From assembly GCA_017961345.1 (NCBI GenBank), contig JAGCXP010000003.1, positions 55,444-119,443 of the forward strand: DNA of 64,000 nucleotides, written 5' to 3'. The notes below the pieces were generated by a model. That model was not told the origin of the DNA. It did no database searches and saw only the letters and a list, made by a program, of their open reading frames with translations. Both the position numbers and the translations under genes were made by a program. Source of the DNA: Bacteroidales bacterium (GTDB lineage Bacteria > Bacteroidota > Bacteroidia > Bacteroidales > UBA932). This document shows positions 18,748-28,802 of the stretch, piece after piece. Numbering within the stretch: the first letter of the stretch is position 1; each line of letters begins with the position of its first letter.

Positions 18748-21700
18748 ATGAATATCCGTTCTTTCCTTTTGTTTGCTTCGATGGCCGTTGTTTTTGCGGG
18801 CGGCTGTACCCGGGAACTTGATTTTACCGACGACGCCATCGTCATCGCAAAGACCGGCAAGACGGTCCTTTCCGTCGGACTCCCTGACCCGTTCAAAACG
18901 CAGTTGGGAGACGGAGGGAAAGTCTATTGGTCCAACGGAGACCAGCTTTGTTGTAACGGTGCTGCTTCCGAAGCGCTCTCCGACCTCCCCGCGGGCAGCC
19001 AGAGTGCGACTTTTACCTGGGACGCTGCTCTCGACGCCCCCTACAAACTCTTATATCCGGCTTCCATCTACACGGACCCCTCGCATGTCACACTTCCTTC
19101 CGTACAAACCTACCGGGCCGGCGGTTTTGCCGACAATATGTTTCCGATGGCAGGATATGGCGCTTCCAGTTCTTCCCTGACCCTCAACCATCTTTGTGCC
19201 ATCGTGAAGATTTCCGTACTCCGCGAAACCGAGCAGCAAGCCCAGGCAAGAGGCGGAGAGGTGGACACGGACAATATCGCCCGCATCCGTTTCGGGGGAC
19301 GCAACAATGAGAAGGTATCCGGAAACTTCGAGATTGACTATACCACCGCAAGCCTTGCGGCCTCCGACGGGACCGGGACCGATCTCGAGGTCCGCGTGTC
19401 CAAGAATCTCGTCACTTCAACGGAAACGGCCATCGAGTATTATCTCGTCGTACCGGCCCGTGAATACAGCGCCGGCTTCGATGTCATCGTCCAGGACGCC
19501 AATTATCATATCATGACCAAGAGCAGGACGGCGGCCACCACGCTGGAAGCCGGTCATCTCTACATCCTGCCGGCGTTCTCTTATGTTCCTACCGGCACCG
19601 AACTGGGAGTAGAAATCAGCAACGCCGATGAGTTCGTCGAATTTGCCCAGGCCTATAATGACGAGAGCTTTAAGCCCCTCGGCAGCCAGCTGATCGTCAC
19701 CGTCACGGACGATATTACCTTTGATGAGACGTCCAGTACGGCCTTCAACGCTACCGGCGGCATCGGAAGCGTCAGCTCAGACAACTATTTCAATGGAATC
19801 TTTGATGGAGGCGACCACGTCATCTCCTCTCTGACGGCAACGGTTCCCCTGTTTGCAAATATCGGCGGAGGCGGCACCGTCAAGAATCTGACGGTAGATG
19901 GCAGTTGCAGTTTTAGCTTTACCCACCCGAATACATCGGATGCCAATTTTGGAACCGTCGCCGCTTATCACAAAGGGGTGATTGACAACGTCAAGGTAGC
20001 TGCCGATGTCAGCCTTGCGGCCGTAGAAAACGTGTCGAGACTGACTGCGGTCGGTGGCCTCGCAGGAAGGGCATCTACGGGTAAAGTATTGAATAACAGC
20101 GAATACTCCGGCCTCATCTCCACGCCGGCGGGCTTTACCGGCACCGGCAAACTGATGATTGGCGGTCTGGTCGGACGCTATACCAACGCCGGCAGACTTT
20201 CCAATTCTTATTTCAAGGGTGCCATCAGCAATGACGCACAAATATCCTCCTCTGACGTTGAGAATCCTTACCTTGTCATCGGCGGACTGGTGGGGCGTCT
20301 GGATGGCGGAGCCACCGTATCCGGAAGCAGCACGACAGCGGACCATGCCGACGTGCCCAGCGCTTACAGCGGGTTAAACGGAACGATTGTCAATAAAACT
20401 GCCGTAGCATACCATAGCGCCGTGGGCGGTATTGCCGGAGAAATAGCCAACGGCTCCGTTTCCGACTGCAGCAATGGCGCCGTCATCATCTGCACCGTGT
20501 TCAAAGTGGGCGATGACGGCAGCAGTTATATGAAATCCGGCGGTATTGCCGGCAAGGTCGGTGCGCAGGGATCGCTGTCGGGATGCACGAACAATGGGGG
20601 TGTCCGCCATCGTTCCAATCCGAGAAATCAGGATTTGGGCGGCATTGCCGGATACAACGAGGGGACGGTTTCCGACTGTACCAACGGCGCCGTCGTGCAC
20701 CACATGAAATCCGGTCAGACGATTCAGGCCGGCCGTGTCGTCAATCTGGGCGGCGTCTTGGGCGTCAATGCGTCGGGCTCTGCGGTTTCCGATGTCCACA
20801 ACTCAGGTGACATTGAAATCTCGCAGATGGAGGACTGCACGGAGAGCGAAGTGCGCCTGGGCGGGGTCATTGCCTATAACAGGGCTGCCATCAACGGAGG
20901 TTCCACGAAAAACATCACCAACATCGGAAAGGTTTACCTCAGTCCGAATTTCCCGAGCCAATTCGTGGGTTATGAACTGGGCGGCATTGTCGGTCTTTCC
21001 GAGGCGTCTGTCCAAAATGTCCGGAACACCGGATATGTTCACGCGAGATGGAACTCCAATACCAACGCGGCACGATATCTCTATCTGGGCGGTGTTGTCG
21101 GTAAGATGGCTGGCGACGGAACCCTGTCAGGCTGTGAAAATGTGGGCGGAGGCAATAATGGCGGCGAGGTCTTCCTGGATGTCAAGGCGGGCGATGCCGC
21201 GCATTCCGACAACTACATCGGCGGCATTCTCGGTTATACAACCCACAACGTTACCCTTTCTTCCTGCCAGAATTCCGGCTATATTCACGGAGGAAACACG
21301 ACAAAGATCAATGCCAAACCCTGTTTTGCGGGAGGTATCGTCGCCTACCTGTCAGGAGCATCCAGTATTCTGAACTGTTCGAATACGGGCCGCATTTATA
21401 ATCAGCAATCAAACAACAATGACGGCACGGCCGGAACGTCCACCTACACGGGCGGCATTGCCGGCTGGGTCGAAGGTACGTCTGCGGCGCCCATTCCCGT
21501 CGGCGGCACTTCCGGATGTACGGTCGCAGCTTCTGTCGAAGGCCTTCGGGGATGGGTCGGCGGCGTAGTCGGCACGGCAAAATATGCCGAAATCAGCTCC
21601 TGCAACGCTGAACAGGATATTCATTCAGAAAGCCGTCAGGCGGGAGGAATTGTCGGGTATGCCGAAAACTGTACCATCTCGGGCTGTTCGTTCAAAGGTT

Positions 21701-23091
21701 TGTCCATCCACGGAAACAATATTCAGGGAACCAAGATCGGCGGTATTGTATCGGAATTTCAAAATACCCTGATTGACGGTTGCAGCAGCTACGTTTCGGC
21801 CCTTACCTATATTGTAAATTCAGAAACCGTCGGTGTCGCCGGCGGAGCCATTGCCGGCAATTCCGTTTCCGGAAATACCATCCAAAACTGTCACTATCAG
21901 CCCGTCATCAATGGCGTGGCCGCCCAGATTGTCGGTGGCGGAACGTTTACGGACGGCGGGGGAAATGCGGCGGATCTCGATTCTTATGAACCGGTTCTGT
22001 GGTCCGTCGCGACGGCGGGTGCGAAAAAAGCCGTTTCCATCGCCCTGATTCCTGAAGGGTTTACCGCGGATCAAATGACGGATTATGTCTCTCTTGCGCG
22101 GCAGGCGCTGACAACGCTCTTCTCCGTCGAGCCCTACAAGAGTTACAAGGAATATTTTAATGTCTGGATTCTGAAGGTGCCCTCCAACGAATCCGGCGCA
22201 AATATTACCGATGGAAACGGGACAATCGTAACGGCGCGCGACTGCTATTTCAAGTCGAAATGGGGAGAAGACAGTTATAGCGACATGTCTTGCGACTCGG
22301 ATAAGGTTCGCACGTTCATAGAGAATAACTGTCCGGACATAACCGATGGTTCCCACACCGCGAACGACGTTCCCGTGGCGATGATTATCAATGATACCCG
22401 TTATGGGGGGAAATGTCACAGCTGGTCAAAAGGGCGTTGTGTCGCGATGTGTCCCTACACCTATTCCGGTGGCAAAATTAACTGGTCTTACAAATCTACG
22501 GAAGCGGCCAGCGCTACGGCCTCTGAGGGAGATACGAGGGCTGTGACCAATGCGGAAAAAAATGCGATGGGACACCATAGCGGGACCTGGATGAACACCC
22601 TTGTTCACGAGTTTGGTGGTCACGGTTTCGGTCGTCTGGGCGACGAATACTGGAACAACTCCACGGCAGCTTCCGGGGAAATAACCAACCATAGCTGGAG
22701 CGTTCCCTTTAAACTGAACCTCTCCGCTAGTTACAGCTCGACGCCGTGGGACGACTTGCTTGCGCGCAGAGATGAACTGATTGCAATGAATCCGCTCTAT
22801 GAGCGTTTGGAACGCTATCAGGGGGGCGACACCTATATGTTCAACCGTTGGAGAAGTGAACGGATCAGCTGCATGATCGACAACAGGCCCTATTTCTCGC
22901 TGTGGCAGCGGATGCTGATCGTGCAGCGCATTATGAAACTGGCGGGAAGCAGCTTCAACGAAAGCGCTTTCTTTGCCAAAGATGTGGCCATCGATCCGTT
23001 GCGTGATGGCGAAGGGACAAAGTGCGGTCTTGGCGCGGAAGGTCCGGTGATGCCGATGTGTCCTCCTCCTACTTTGTACGAGGAAGAGTGA
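18748..23091 (+). CDS. Giant surface lipoprotein: fimbrillin-like, GLUG repeats and M64 (IgA-type) metallopeptidase
   Basis: 1447 residues. Lipoprotein signal ends VFAGGC (Cys20). Residues about 30-290 resemble fimbrillin-like Bacteroidota adhesin domains (VYWSNGDQLCCNG). Residues about 375-1050 hold some 17 GLUG-type units, each with a GG(I/L/V)xG core such as GGLVGR, GGIAGY or GGIVGL. From about 1093 comes an M64 peptidase region (SIALIPEGFTADQM) with the putative zinc site HEFGGHGFGRLGDEY at 1287-1301. M64 includes the clostridial IgA peptidase, so a host or dietary glycoprotein is a plausible substrate. The motif has three, not two, residues between HE and H. No type IX secretion tail is seen. 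Neighbours are unrelated. Confidence 0.75.
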   Translation: MNIRSFLLFASMAVVFAGGCTRELDFTDDAIVIAKTGKTVLSVGLPDPFKTQLGDGGKVYWSNGDQLCCNGAASEALSDLPAGSQSATFTWDAALDAPYKLLYPASIYTDPSHVTLPSVQTYRAGGFADNMFPMAGYGASSSSLTLNHLCAIVKISVLRETEQQAQARGGEVDTDNIARIRFGGRNNEKVSGNFEIDYTTASLAASDGTGTDLEVRVSKNLVTSTETAIEYYLVVPAREYSAGFDVIVQDANYHIMTKSRTAATTLEAGHLYILPAFSYVPTGTELGVEISNADEFVEFAQAYNDESFKPLGSQLIVTVTDDITFDETSSTAFNATGGIGSVSSDNYFNGIFDGGDHVISSLTATVPLFANIGGGGTVKNLTVDGSCSFSFTHPNTSDANFGTVAAYHKGVIDNVKVAADVSLAAVENVSRLTAVGGLAGRASTGKVLNNSEYSGLISTPAGFTGTGKLMIGGLVGRYTNAGRLSNSYFKGAISNDAQISSSDVENPYLVIGGLVGRLDGGATVSGSSTTADHADVPSAYSGLNGTIVNKTAVAYHSAVGGIAGEIANGSVSDCSNGAVIICTVFKVGDDGSSYMKSGGIAGKVGAQGSLSGCTNNGGVRHRSNPRNQDLGGIAGYNEGTVSDCTNGAVVHHMKSGQTIQAGRVVNLGGVLGVNASGSAVSDVHNSGDIEISQMEDCTESEVRLGGVIAYNRAAINGGSTKNITNIGKVYLSPNFPSQFVGYELGGIVGLSEASVQNVRNTGYVHARWNSNTNAARYLYLGGVVGKMAGDGTLSGCENVGGGNNGGEVFLDVKAGDAAHSDNYIGGILGYTTHNVTLSSCQNSGYIHGGNTTKINAKPCFAGGIVAYLSGASSILNCSNTGRIYNQQSNNNDGTAGTSTYTGGIAGWVEGTSAAPIPVGGTSGCTVAASVEGLRGWVGGVVGTAKYAEISSCNAEQDIHSESRQAGGIVGYAENCTISGCSFKGLSIHGNNIQGTKIGGIVSEFQNTLIDGCSSYVSALTYIVNSETVGVAGGAIAGNSVSGNTIQNCHYQPVINGVAAQIVGGGTFTDGGGNAADLDSYEPVLWSVATAGAKKAVSIALIPEGFTADQMTDYVSLARQALTTLFSVEPYKSYKEYFNVWILKVPSNESGANITDGNGTIVTARDCYFKSKWGEDSYSDMSCDSDKVRTFIENNCPDITDGSHTANDVPVAMIINDTRYGGKCHSWSKGRCVAMCPYTYSGGKINWSYKSTEAASATASEGDTRAVTNAEKNAMGHHSGTWMNTLVHEFGGHGFGRLGDEYWNNSTAASGEITNHSWSVPFKLNLSASYSSTPWDDLLARRDELIAMNPLYERLERYQGGDTYMFNRWRSERISCMIDNRPYFSLWQRMLIVQRIMKLAGSSFNESAFFAKDVAIDPLRDGEGTKCGLGAEGPVMPMCPPPTLYEEE

Positions 23092-23100
23092 GAAAATTCC

Positions 23101-24363
23101 TTAGTCGAGACTATGAATGGCGAGTCCGGAACGAAGTTTCGGCTCGAACCAGGTGGTCTTCGGAGGCATGATATTGCCCGTGTCCGCGATGCGGATGAGC
23201 TGATCCATCGAGACGGGATAGAGCGCGAAAGCTACTTTCATTTCGCCGCTGTCCACGCGGCGGGAAAGTTCACCGAGGCCGCGGATGCCGCCGACGAAGT
23301 CGATGCGCTTATCAGTGCGCAAGTCTTTGATTCCCAGAAGCTTATCCAAAACAAGGCGGGAGAGGATGGTCACGTCGAGCACGCCGATTGGATCCTCGTC
23401 GTCGTAGCGGCCTTCCCGGGCGGTGAGGCTGTACCATTTGCCTCCGAGATACATCGAGAAGTTGTGCAGGTCGACGGGTTCGTAGGGTTGGGCGGTACGG
23501 CCGTAACGGGGCTCGGAGACGAGTTTGACGCGGAAGTCTTCGTCCAGGGCTTTCAGGAAGGTTTTCTCGTCCATTCCGTTCAGGTCTTTCACGACGCGGT
23601 TGTAGTCGAGGATGGCGAGGTGGCTCTGCGGGAAGCAGACGGCCATGAACCAGTTGTATTCTTCTTCTCCCGTGTGTTTGGGGTTTTTGCTCTTTTTTTC
23701 GGCGCCGACCCGGGCGGCCGCCGCCGTACGGTGATGTCCGTCCGCGACGTAGAAGGCGTCCACCTGGGTGTTGAACAGTCGGGTGATGCGCTCGATCAGC
23801 TTTTCGTCGTCAATGACCCAGAAACTGTGGGTAAACTTGTTTTCGTCCGTAAAGCGGTATTCGGGATCCGCCTTTACCGTGTCGGAGAGAATCTTGCCGA
23901 GTTGTTCGTTGTCCTTGAAGGCGAAAAAGACGGGTTCGATGTTGGCGTTCTGGATGCGGACGTGGACCATACGGTCGTCTTCCTTGTCCTTGCGTGTCAG
24001 TTCGTGTTTCTTGATGATACCGCTGGTGTAATCGTCCGTATGGGCGCAGAGGACGAATCCGTACTGCGTGCGCATCCCCATCGTCTGGGCATAGACATAA
24101 TATTTGGGCTTGTCGTCCTGTACGAGCCAGCCACGGGATTTCCAAAGCTTGAAATTCTCCACCGCCTTGTCGTAGGAAACCTGGGCGTGCTCGTCCGCAA
24201 TGGGCTCGAAGTCGATTTCGGGGCGCGTGATGTGCAGCAGGCTCTTCTCGCCCGCCATCGCTTTCGCTTCCCGGGAATTCATCACATCGTAAGGGGCGGC
24301 CGCCACTTCCGTCACCAGTTCTTTGGGCGGACGGATGGCCGCAAACGGTTTGACTCGTACCAT
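23101..24363 (-). CDS. DUF1015 family protein
   Basis: 420 residues from MVRVKPFAAIRPPKELV; the family normally opens this way, so five further upstream codons are left out. Conserved features: VAAAPYDVMNSREAKAM, FYVADGHHRTAAAARVG and a C-terminal MPPKTTWFEPKLRSGL. No signal peptide or membrane segment, so cytosolic. The family is widespread in bacteria, is often found near serine biosynthesis genes in Bacteroidota, and has no settled function; neither serA nor serC is here. The next gene downstream is convergent after 9 bp. Confidence 0.85.
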   Translation of the reverse strand: MVRVKPFAAIRPPKELVTEVAAAPYDVMNSREAKAMAGEKSLLHITRPEIDFEPIADEHAQVSYDKAVENFKLWKSRGWLVQDDKPKYYVYAQTMGMRTQYGFVLCAHTDDYTSGIIKKHELTRKDKEDDRMVHVRIQNANIEPVFFAFKDNEQLGKILSDTVKADPEYRFTDENKFTHSFWVIDDEKLIERITRLFNTQVDAFYVADGHHRTAAAARVGAEKKSKNPKHTGEEEYNWFMAVCFPQSHLAILDYNRVVKDLNGMDEKTFLKALDEDFRVKLVSEPRYGRTAQPYEPVDLHNFSMYLGGKWYSLTAREGRYDDEDPIGVLDVTILSRLVLDKLLGIKDLRTDKRIDFVGGIRGLGELSRRVDSGEMKVAFALYPVSMDQLIRIADTGNIMPPKTTWFEPKLRSGLAIHSLD

Positions 24364-24388
24364 ATGGCCTATTTCCAAAAAAATCGGC

Positions 24389-24420
24389 CGAAGTTAGCGA
24401 TTTTCCCCCGATTTTACAAG
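24389..24420 (-). promoter_or_regulatory. Possible promoter of the DUF1015 gene
   Basis: Minus strand CTTG, 20 bp, then TAACTTCG (24396-24389), one mismatch from TAnnTTTG; 26 bp before the chosen ATG. Confidence 0.3.
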
Positions 24421-24437
24421 GGGAACAAGGGGAAGAA

Positions 24438-25121
24438 CTAGCGGAATTTTACGCTGGAAAGAAGGATTTCCTCCATTTTTTTGTAGCCTTCGATATTGGG
24501 GTGGACGGGGTCGCCGGCCCATTCGGGATTGAGGGCGCCGTCGGACGAGACCATTTCGCTGTAGTAATCGACAAAGGGAATCCGGTTCTTCCGGGCATAG
24601 GCGGCCAGCATTTCGTTCAGTTCCAGGATTTTGGGGGTGGGGTTGCCCAGGTCCATGCGCCAGTTGGTCTGATTGGCGGGCAGAACGGTGCAGAGTACGG
24701 GTTTGATTTTATGCAATTTCGCCAGTTCGACCATTGAGACGATGTTGTCGAAAATGGCCGGCAGTTCAATCAGGCCGTTGTTGCGCGCAATATCGTTGAT
24801 GCCGGCCAGGATGACCACATATTTGGGTTTGAGTGCGATGACATCGGCGCGAAAACGCACCAGCATCTGGCTGGTGGTCTGGCCGCTGATACCGCGTCCG
24901 GCAAAGTTATGTTCCTCAAACCAGGCGCTGTCCCATTTGCCCCAGTTGTCTGTGATGGAATCGCCCATCAGGACGGCTGTCGGCCGTTTTGTCAAAGCGG
25001 CGTTGCTCTCGGCGTAGCGGTAAAACTTCGCCCAGTCCTTATCAGCCGATTGTGCCTGGGCAGAGAAAGAAAACGCGGAACCCAGCACCAGCGCCAGGGT
25101 GAGGAAAACAATCTTTTTCAT
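24438..25121 (-). CDS. Secreted SGNH/GDSL hydrolase
   Basis: 227 residues with a signal peptide ending FSAQAQS. The four SGNH blocks are present: GDSIT (nucleophile Ser55), the oxyanion Gly in GRGISG, GIND (Asn109), and DPVHPN with catalytic Asp204 and His207. Family members act as lipases, platelet-activating-factor acetylhydrolase-like esterases or carbohydrate deacetylases; the substrate cannot be told. Stands alone between DUF1015 and YfhO genes. Confidence 0.85.
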   Translation of the reverse strand: MKKIVFLTLALVLGSAFSFSAQAQSADKDWAKFYRYAESNAALTKRPTAVLMGDSITDNWGKWDSAWFEEHNFAGRGISGQTTSQMLVRFRADVIALKPKYVVILAGINDIARNNGLIELPAIFDNIVSMVELAKLHKIKPVLCTVLPANQTNWRMDLGNPTPKILELNEMLAAYARKNRIPFVDYYSEMVSSDGALNPEWAGDPVHPNIEGYKKMEEILLSSVKFR

Positions 25122-25142
25122 GTCGATGAGGTTACTAGTTCG

Positions 25143-25174
25143 TAAAGGTAGGAAAATTGGCCCTTATCGCCAAA
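25143..25174 (-). promoter_or_regulatory. Predicted promoter of the SGNH hydrolase gene
   Basis: Minus strand TTTG (25174-25171, inside the end of the YfhO gene), 20 bp, then TACCTTTA (25150-25143), one mismatch from consensus; ATG 22 bp downstream. Confidence 0.45.
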
Positions 25175-27833
25175 TCTGTTTCCGCAGGAAACCCAGAGAG
25201 GCGGAGAGGGCGAGCAGCAGCCACAGCAGGATGGAACTGGCGCGCGAGAGGGCTTCTCCGACAGCGTAGTCCAGAGGTTCGTAGCGCATGATGATTTCTC
25301 CTTCGCCGGCGGGAAGGACGGCCGCACGAAGAATCCAGTCGGCGCGCAGCAACTCCAGTGAAACCTCCGTCTTCTGAGACCGGATCCGGGCTTTCCAGCC
25401 TGCGGGATGGAAAATTTCACTGAAAACGGCCAGCGAAGGATTTTCGCAGCGGAAGGCGTAGTGCAGTTCGTTGGGGGCGTAGGAGGTCAGGGTGACGTGC
25501 GAAGCATCGGAGGGGGTTGTGACCGTGCGGTTACCGAGCCCGTCGGTGGATTGCAGGACGGCTTCCGGCACGGACTCGATAAAATCTTTCCCCACGACGG
25601 CTTCGTGGCGCAGGTCCGACTGTCCCAGCAGGGCGAGTTCTTCATCGGGGGTGGCGGCTTCCCTGACGGAAGAGACCAGCCAGGCATTGCCGAACGCGTG
25701 CTCGTTGACCGCCGGGCGCAGGTCGCCCTGGACGATGATGTAGCGGCCGTTCAGCATCGAAACAATGGGCATTTCCGGCATTTTTTCCTCGAATTCGGAG
25801 AGGGTGGCCACATCCGAAAGGACGCTTCCGGCCCGCGAAATTTCTTTCGTGATATAGCGCTCGATCAGGTCTTGGTAGCGCTGGAGCTTGACCGGGCTGT
25901 AGCCGCCGATACATTTGTGGTGGTAACTCTGGAAGGCGTCGTTGAAGGTGTTGACGCTCAAATCCAGCACGCGGAAGGAGGGGTCGGTGTCGCGGTGGAT
26001 GATTTTGTCCGCTTCCCGTTCGGAGAACTGTCCCTTGTAGCTCTTTTTGGTTACGAAATCGTCTTCGGATAGGTAGCGTTTCCCGGCGCTGAACAGGTCA
26101 ACGAGAATCAGCACGCAGAAGGCTCCGATGAGGAGGGCTGTGCGTTTGCCGGAGGTGCTTGCCTTCCGGGCGTCGTTTCCAGCCGGCGTTTTCCCGGCCG
26201 TTCCCCAAAGCAGCAATACGAAAGCGATGCCGATGAAAAGCAGGGAGCGGAAGGCGTCTTTGGTGAGCAGGGCCTTGCGATCGGCAATCAAGGCGTCCAG
26301 CAGGCCGTCCGGCTGTCCGGCTTCCGCGTCGCAGAGGAACGAGCCGGCAAAGTTCGGGACAAGCCAGCAGAGCAGGCAGAAGCCTCCCGTCAGGCCGAAC
26401 GCCGCCCAGGCTTTCCCCGTAAGCGTTTTCCGACTATAATCCCCTTTGAGAATCTTGTCCAGCACGAGAAAGCCCAGCAGCGGCACCGTAATTTGCAGGG
26501 CGCTCAGAGCCATCGAGACCGTGCGGAACTTCGAATACATCGGGGCGTAGTTGAACATAAAGCGGGTAAAGGCCATAAAATGGTTGCCCCAGGCAAGGAA
26601 AACGGCCATCAGGGTAGCGGCCAGCAGCCACCATTTTTCCTTTCCCTTGAAAAGCAACAGGCCCAGCACGAAGAGGAAACAGCAGACGGCGCCCAGATAC
26701 ATCGGTCCGGCCGTGAAGGGCTGCGGGCCCCAGTATTCCTGAAAATAGGCGGCGTATTCGGGATGTCCGGCCTTGCGGAGAAGCCGGTAAGTCTCGCTGC
26801 CGGGGGCCATGCCGCGGGAGATGCCGCCCCGGAAGTTGGGCACCATCAGGTTCGGCGTTTCCTCAATGCCGTAGGACCACTGCGTAGCGTATTCCAGGTC
26901 GAGGCCGGTCTTGTTGTGGGTATCGGAATCGGAAGAGAGTTCCGAGCCGCCGCGCATGGTGTACTGCGTATAGTTGTAGGTAGGAAGGAGTTTGTTGGCG
27001 TTCGTACCGATGCCCACGAGCCCCAGGACCAGCAGCAGGGCGGAAGCGACGAAGAAATTGCGAAGGCCGGGTTTGTCCTTACGCACGAGCAGGCTGACCA
27101 GCAGAGCCAGGGCATAAAAGAGAATGATGATAGCCAGGTAGTAGGAAATCTGGACATGGTTTGCCTTGATCTGGAAGCTCAAGGCGAAAGCGAAGAGCAC
27201 GCTGCCGGCGATCAGCGGGGCCCAGATCTCACGCAGGGCGGGAATGGCGGTCGCACCGAGGCCGTCCGTTGAGGCCGAAGGCCGGCTGTCGCGGCGATAT
27301 TCCCCCAGCGCGCTTTTATAGGTATAAACCAGCGCGGCGAGCACCCAGGGCGCATAGGCGATGGCCTGCATCTTGGCGTTGTGTCCCACTTGGATGATCT
27401 GGAAGTTGTAGGAACAGAACGCGATGGCAATGGCTCCGGCGACGGACAGATATTTGTTGACGCCGAAAGAGAGCATCAGCAGAAATCCGCCGAGCAGCGC
27501 CAGAAACAGAAAAGAGGCCGGCCTTCCCAGTCCCTGCAGTGCCTGATACTGCCATTTGGTGTAATCTCCTTCGAAATCGTCGATGACACCTACCGTAGGC
27601 ATGCCGCCGAACATCGAGCCGGTCCACTGCGTCTTGTCGTCCGGATGCGTTTTGTTCCACTCATACACCTCGTGCGACATTCCCTGCCATTGCGAAATAT
27701 CCGATTGGTTGAGTACTTTTCCTTCCATTTGCGGAGAGACAAAGGCGAAGGAAAGGGCCAGAAAGAAAAGAACAATGCCGACGTAAACGGCGAAAGAGCG
27801 GAGACGCGGCTTATTGGGCGAAAGAATATTCAT
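25164..27833 (-). CDS. YfhO family polytopic membrane protein
   Basis: 889 residues. About a dozen hydrophobic segments begin with SFAVYVGIVLFFLALSFAFV. A large extracytoplasmic loop follows the first (SDISQWQGMSHEVYEWNKTH), and a soluble C-terminal part (about 590-850) precedes a last membrane helix (ILLWLLLALSASLGFL). In Firmicutes YfhO-type proteins attach sugars to lipoteichoic acid or other surface polymers and are GT-C-like; in Bacteroidota the role is unproven. Single-gene unit. Confidence 0.8.
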   Translation of the reverse strand: MNILSPNKPRLRSFAVYVGIVLFFLALSFAFVSPQMEGKVLNQSDISQWQGMSHEVYEWNKTHPDDKTQWTGSMFGGMPTVGVIDDFEGDYTKWQYQALQGLGRPASFLFLALLGGFLLMLSFGVNKYLSVAGAIAIAFCSYNFQIIQVGHNAKMQAIAYAPWVLAALVYTYKSALGEYRRDSRPSASTDGLGATAIPALREIWAPLIAGSVLFAFALSFQIKANHVQISYYLAIIILFYALALLVSLLVRKDKPGLRNFFVASALLLVLGLVGIGTNANKLLPTYNYTQYTMRGGSELSSDSDTHNKTGLDLEYATQWSYGIEETPNLMVPNFRGGISRGMAPGSETYRLLRKAGHPEYAAYFQEYWGPQPFTAGPMYLGAVCCFLFVLGLLLFKGKEKWWLLAATLMAVFLAWGNHFMAFTRFMFNYAPMYSKFRTVSMALSALQITVPLLGFLVLDKILKGDYSRKTLTGKAWAAFGLTGGFCLLCWLVPNFAGSFLCDAEAGQPDGLLDALIADRKALLTKDAFRSLLFIGIAFVLLLWGTAGKTPAGNDARKASTSGKRTALLIGAFCVLILVDLFSAGKRYLSEDDFVTKKSYKGQFSEREADKIIHRDTDPSFRVLDLSVNTFNDAFQSYHHKCIGGYSPVKLQRYQDLIERYITKEISRAGSVLSDVATLSEFEEKMPEMPIVSMLNGRYIIVQGDLRPAVNEHAFGNAWLVSSVREAATPDEELALLGQSDLRHEAVVGKDFIESVPEAVLQSTDGLGNRTVTTPSDASHVTLTSYAPNELHYAFRCENPSLAVFSEIFHPAGWKARIRSQKTEVSLELLRADWILRAAVLPAGEGEIIMRYEPLDYAVGEALSRASSILLWLLLALSASLGFLRKQIWR

Positions 27834-27852
27834 GTCAGTCTTTTAATGGAAA

Positions 27853-27860
27853 CAAAATTA
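27853..27860 (-). promoter_or_regulatory. -7 element of the yfhO-family gene
   Basis: Minus strand TAATTTTG, perfect TAnnTTTG, 19 bp before the ATG. No clear -33 TTTG. Confidence 0.4.
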
Positions 27861-27942
27861 GCAAAATTCCCGGAAAATTCTCGGAAATTTCCCACATTGC
27901 GAAAATTATCATAACGAAAAAAATTAACAACGGGATTTTCCG

Positions 27943-27950
27943 TATCTTTG
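27943..27950 (+). promoter_or_regulatory. -7 element of the DUF3298 lipoprotein gene
   Basis: TATCTTTG, perfect match, 18 bp before the ATG at 27969. It shows that an in-frame ATG at 27948, inside the box, is not the start. Confidence 0.5.
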
Positions 27951-27968
27951 CAAATAAACACAAAAGAG

Positions 27969-28802
27969 ATGAAACGAGTTCTCCTAGCGCTTACGGCGGC
28001 GCTCCTTCTCGCCTGCCAGATGAGTCCGGAAAAAATGAAGACCGAGTCGGTGAAGTTCGCCGACACAACAAAATTTGCAAGCCTTACGATTGGTGTGGAA
28101 TTTCCTTTGCCGCAAACGGAGGCGATGCGCTCCATTCGTGCCGTCCTTGTTTCCGTGATGGATGAGAGCCTGAGCGGAATCGGCCGCTTTGAAGGCGGGC
28201 GGGCCTTTCCGGCCTATCGTGGAAATCTTGACGATACGCCGGCGATGATGGCTTATTACGAATCTCAGGCGCTCCGGCAATTGGATCGGGCCAGTGGGGT
28301 GGATGCCGCCGAGCGCCTCTCCGATGGCGTGTCGTATATGCCCTCCTGGGAGTTTGACTGCAAGATTGTCAAGGGCTGGGAAAACGAGCGTTGCGTCGTG
28401 TTTGAGGCCAACAATTACAGTTATGCGGGCGGAGCGCACGGCGGGGTGTACGGCGCCGGCTCGCTCGTATTTGACAAACGGGACGGTCATCGAATCGTGA
28501 ACCTGCTTCTTCCTGCCTGTACCGAGAAAATGCAGCCGCTACTCAAAAAGGGCCTGATTCAATACTTTTCCGATAATGGGGAAAAGGTTTCTGCGGAAGA
28601 GCTCCGGGATTGGCTGTTTCTGGAACCGGGACAACCGATTCCCCTTCCCGCCTGGACCCCGGCACCCGCTGAAGACGGGCTCGTCTTTACCTACCAGCAA
28701 TACGAAATTGCCGCCTACGCCTGTGGAATGCCCTCTTTTATCGTTCCCTACAAGGATATCGCCCCGTTCCTGACGGAAGAGGCGAAAGAGATTGTTCTGT
28801 AA
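27969..28802 (+). CDS. DUF3298/RsiV-like lipoprotein
   Basis: 277 residues with lipobox LLLAC (Cys16). A DUF4163-like middle part leads into DUF3298: NNYSYAGGAHGGVYG, then VFTYQQYEIAAYACGMPSFIVPYKDIAPFL at the C terminus. The family includes the extracellular part of the anti-sigma factor RsiV, which binds lysozyme in Bacillus; in Bacteroidota it occurs as free lipoproteins of unknown role. No sigma factor gene is adjacent. Own promoter. Confidence 0.75.
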   Translation: MKRVLLALTAALLLACQMSPEKMKTESVKFADTTKFASLTIGVEFPLPQTEAMRSIRAVLVSVMDESLSGIGRFEGGRAFPAYRGNLDDTPAMMAYYESQALRQLDRASGVDAAERLSDGVSYMPSWEFDCKIVKGWENERCVVFEANNYSYAGGAHGGVYGAGSLVFDKRDGHRIVNLLLPACTEKMQPLLKKGLIQYFSDNGEKVSAEELRDWLFLEPGQPIPLPAWTPAPAEDGLVFTYQQYEIAAYACGMPSFIVPYKDIAPFLTEEAKEIVL

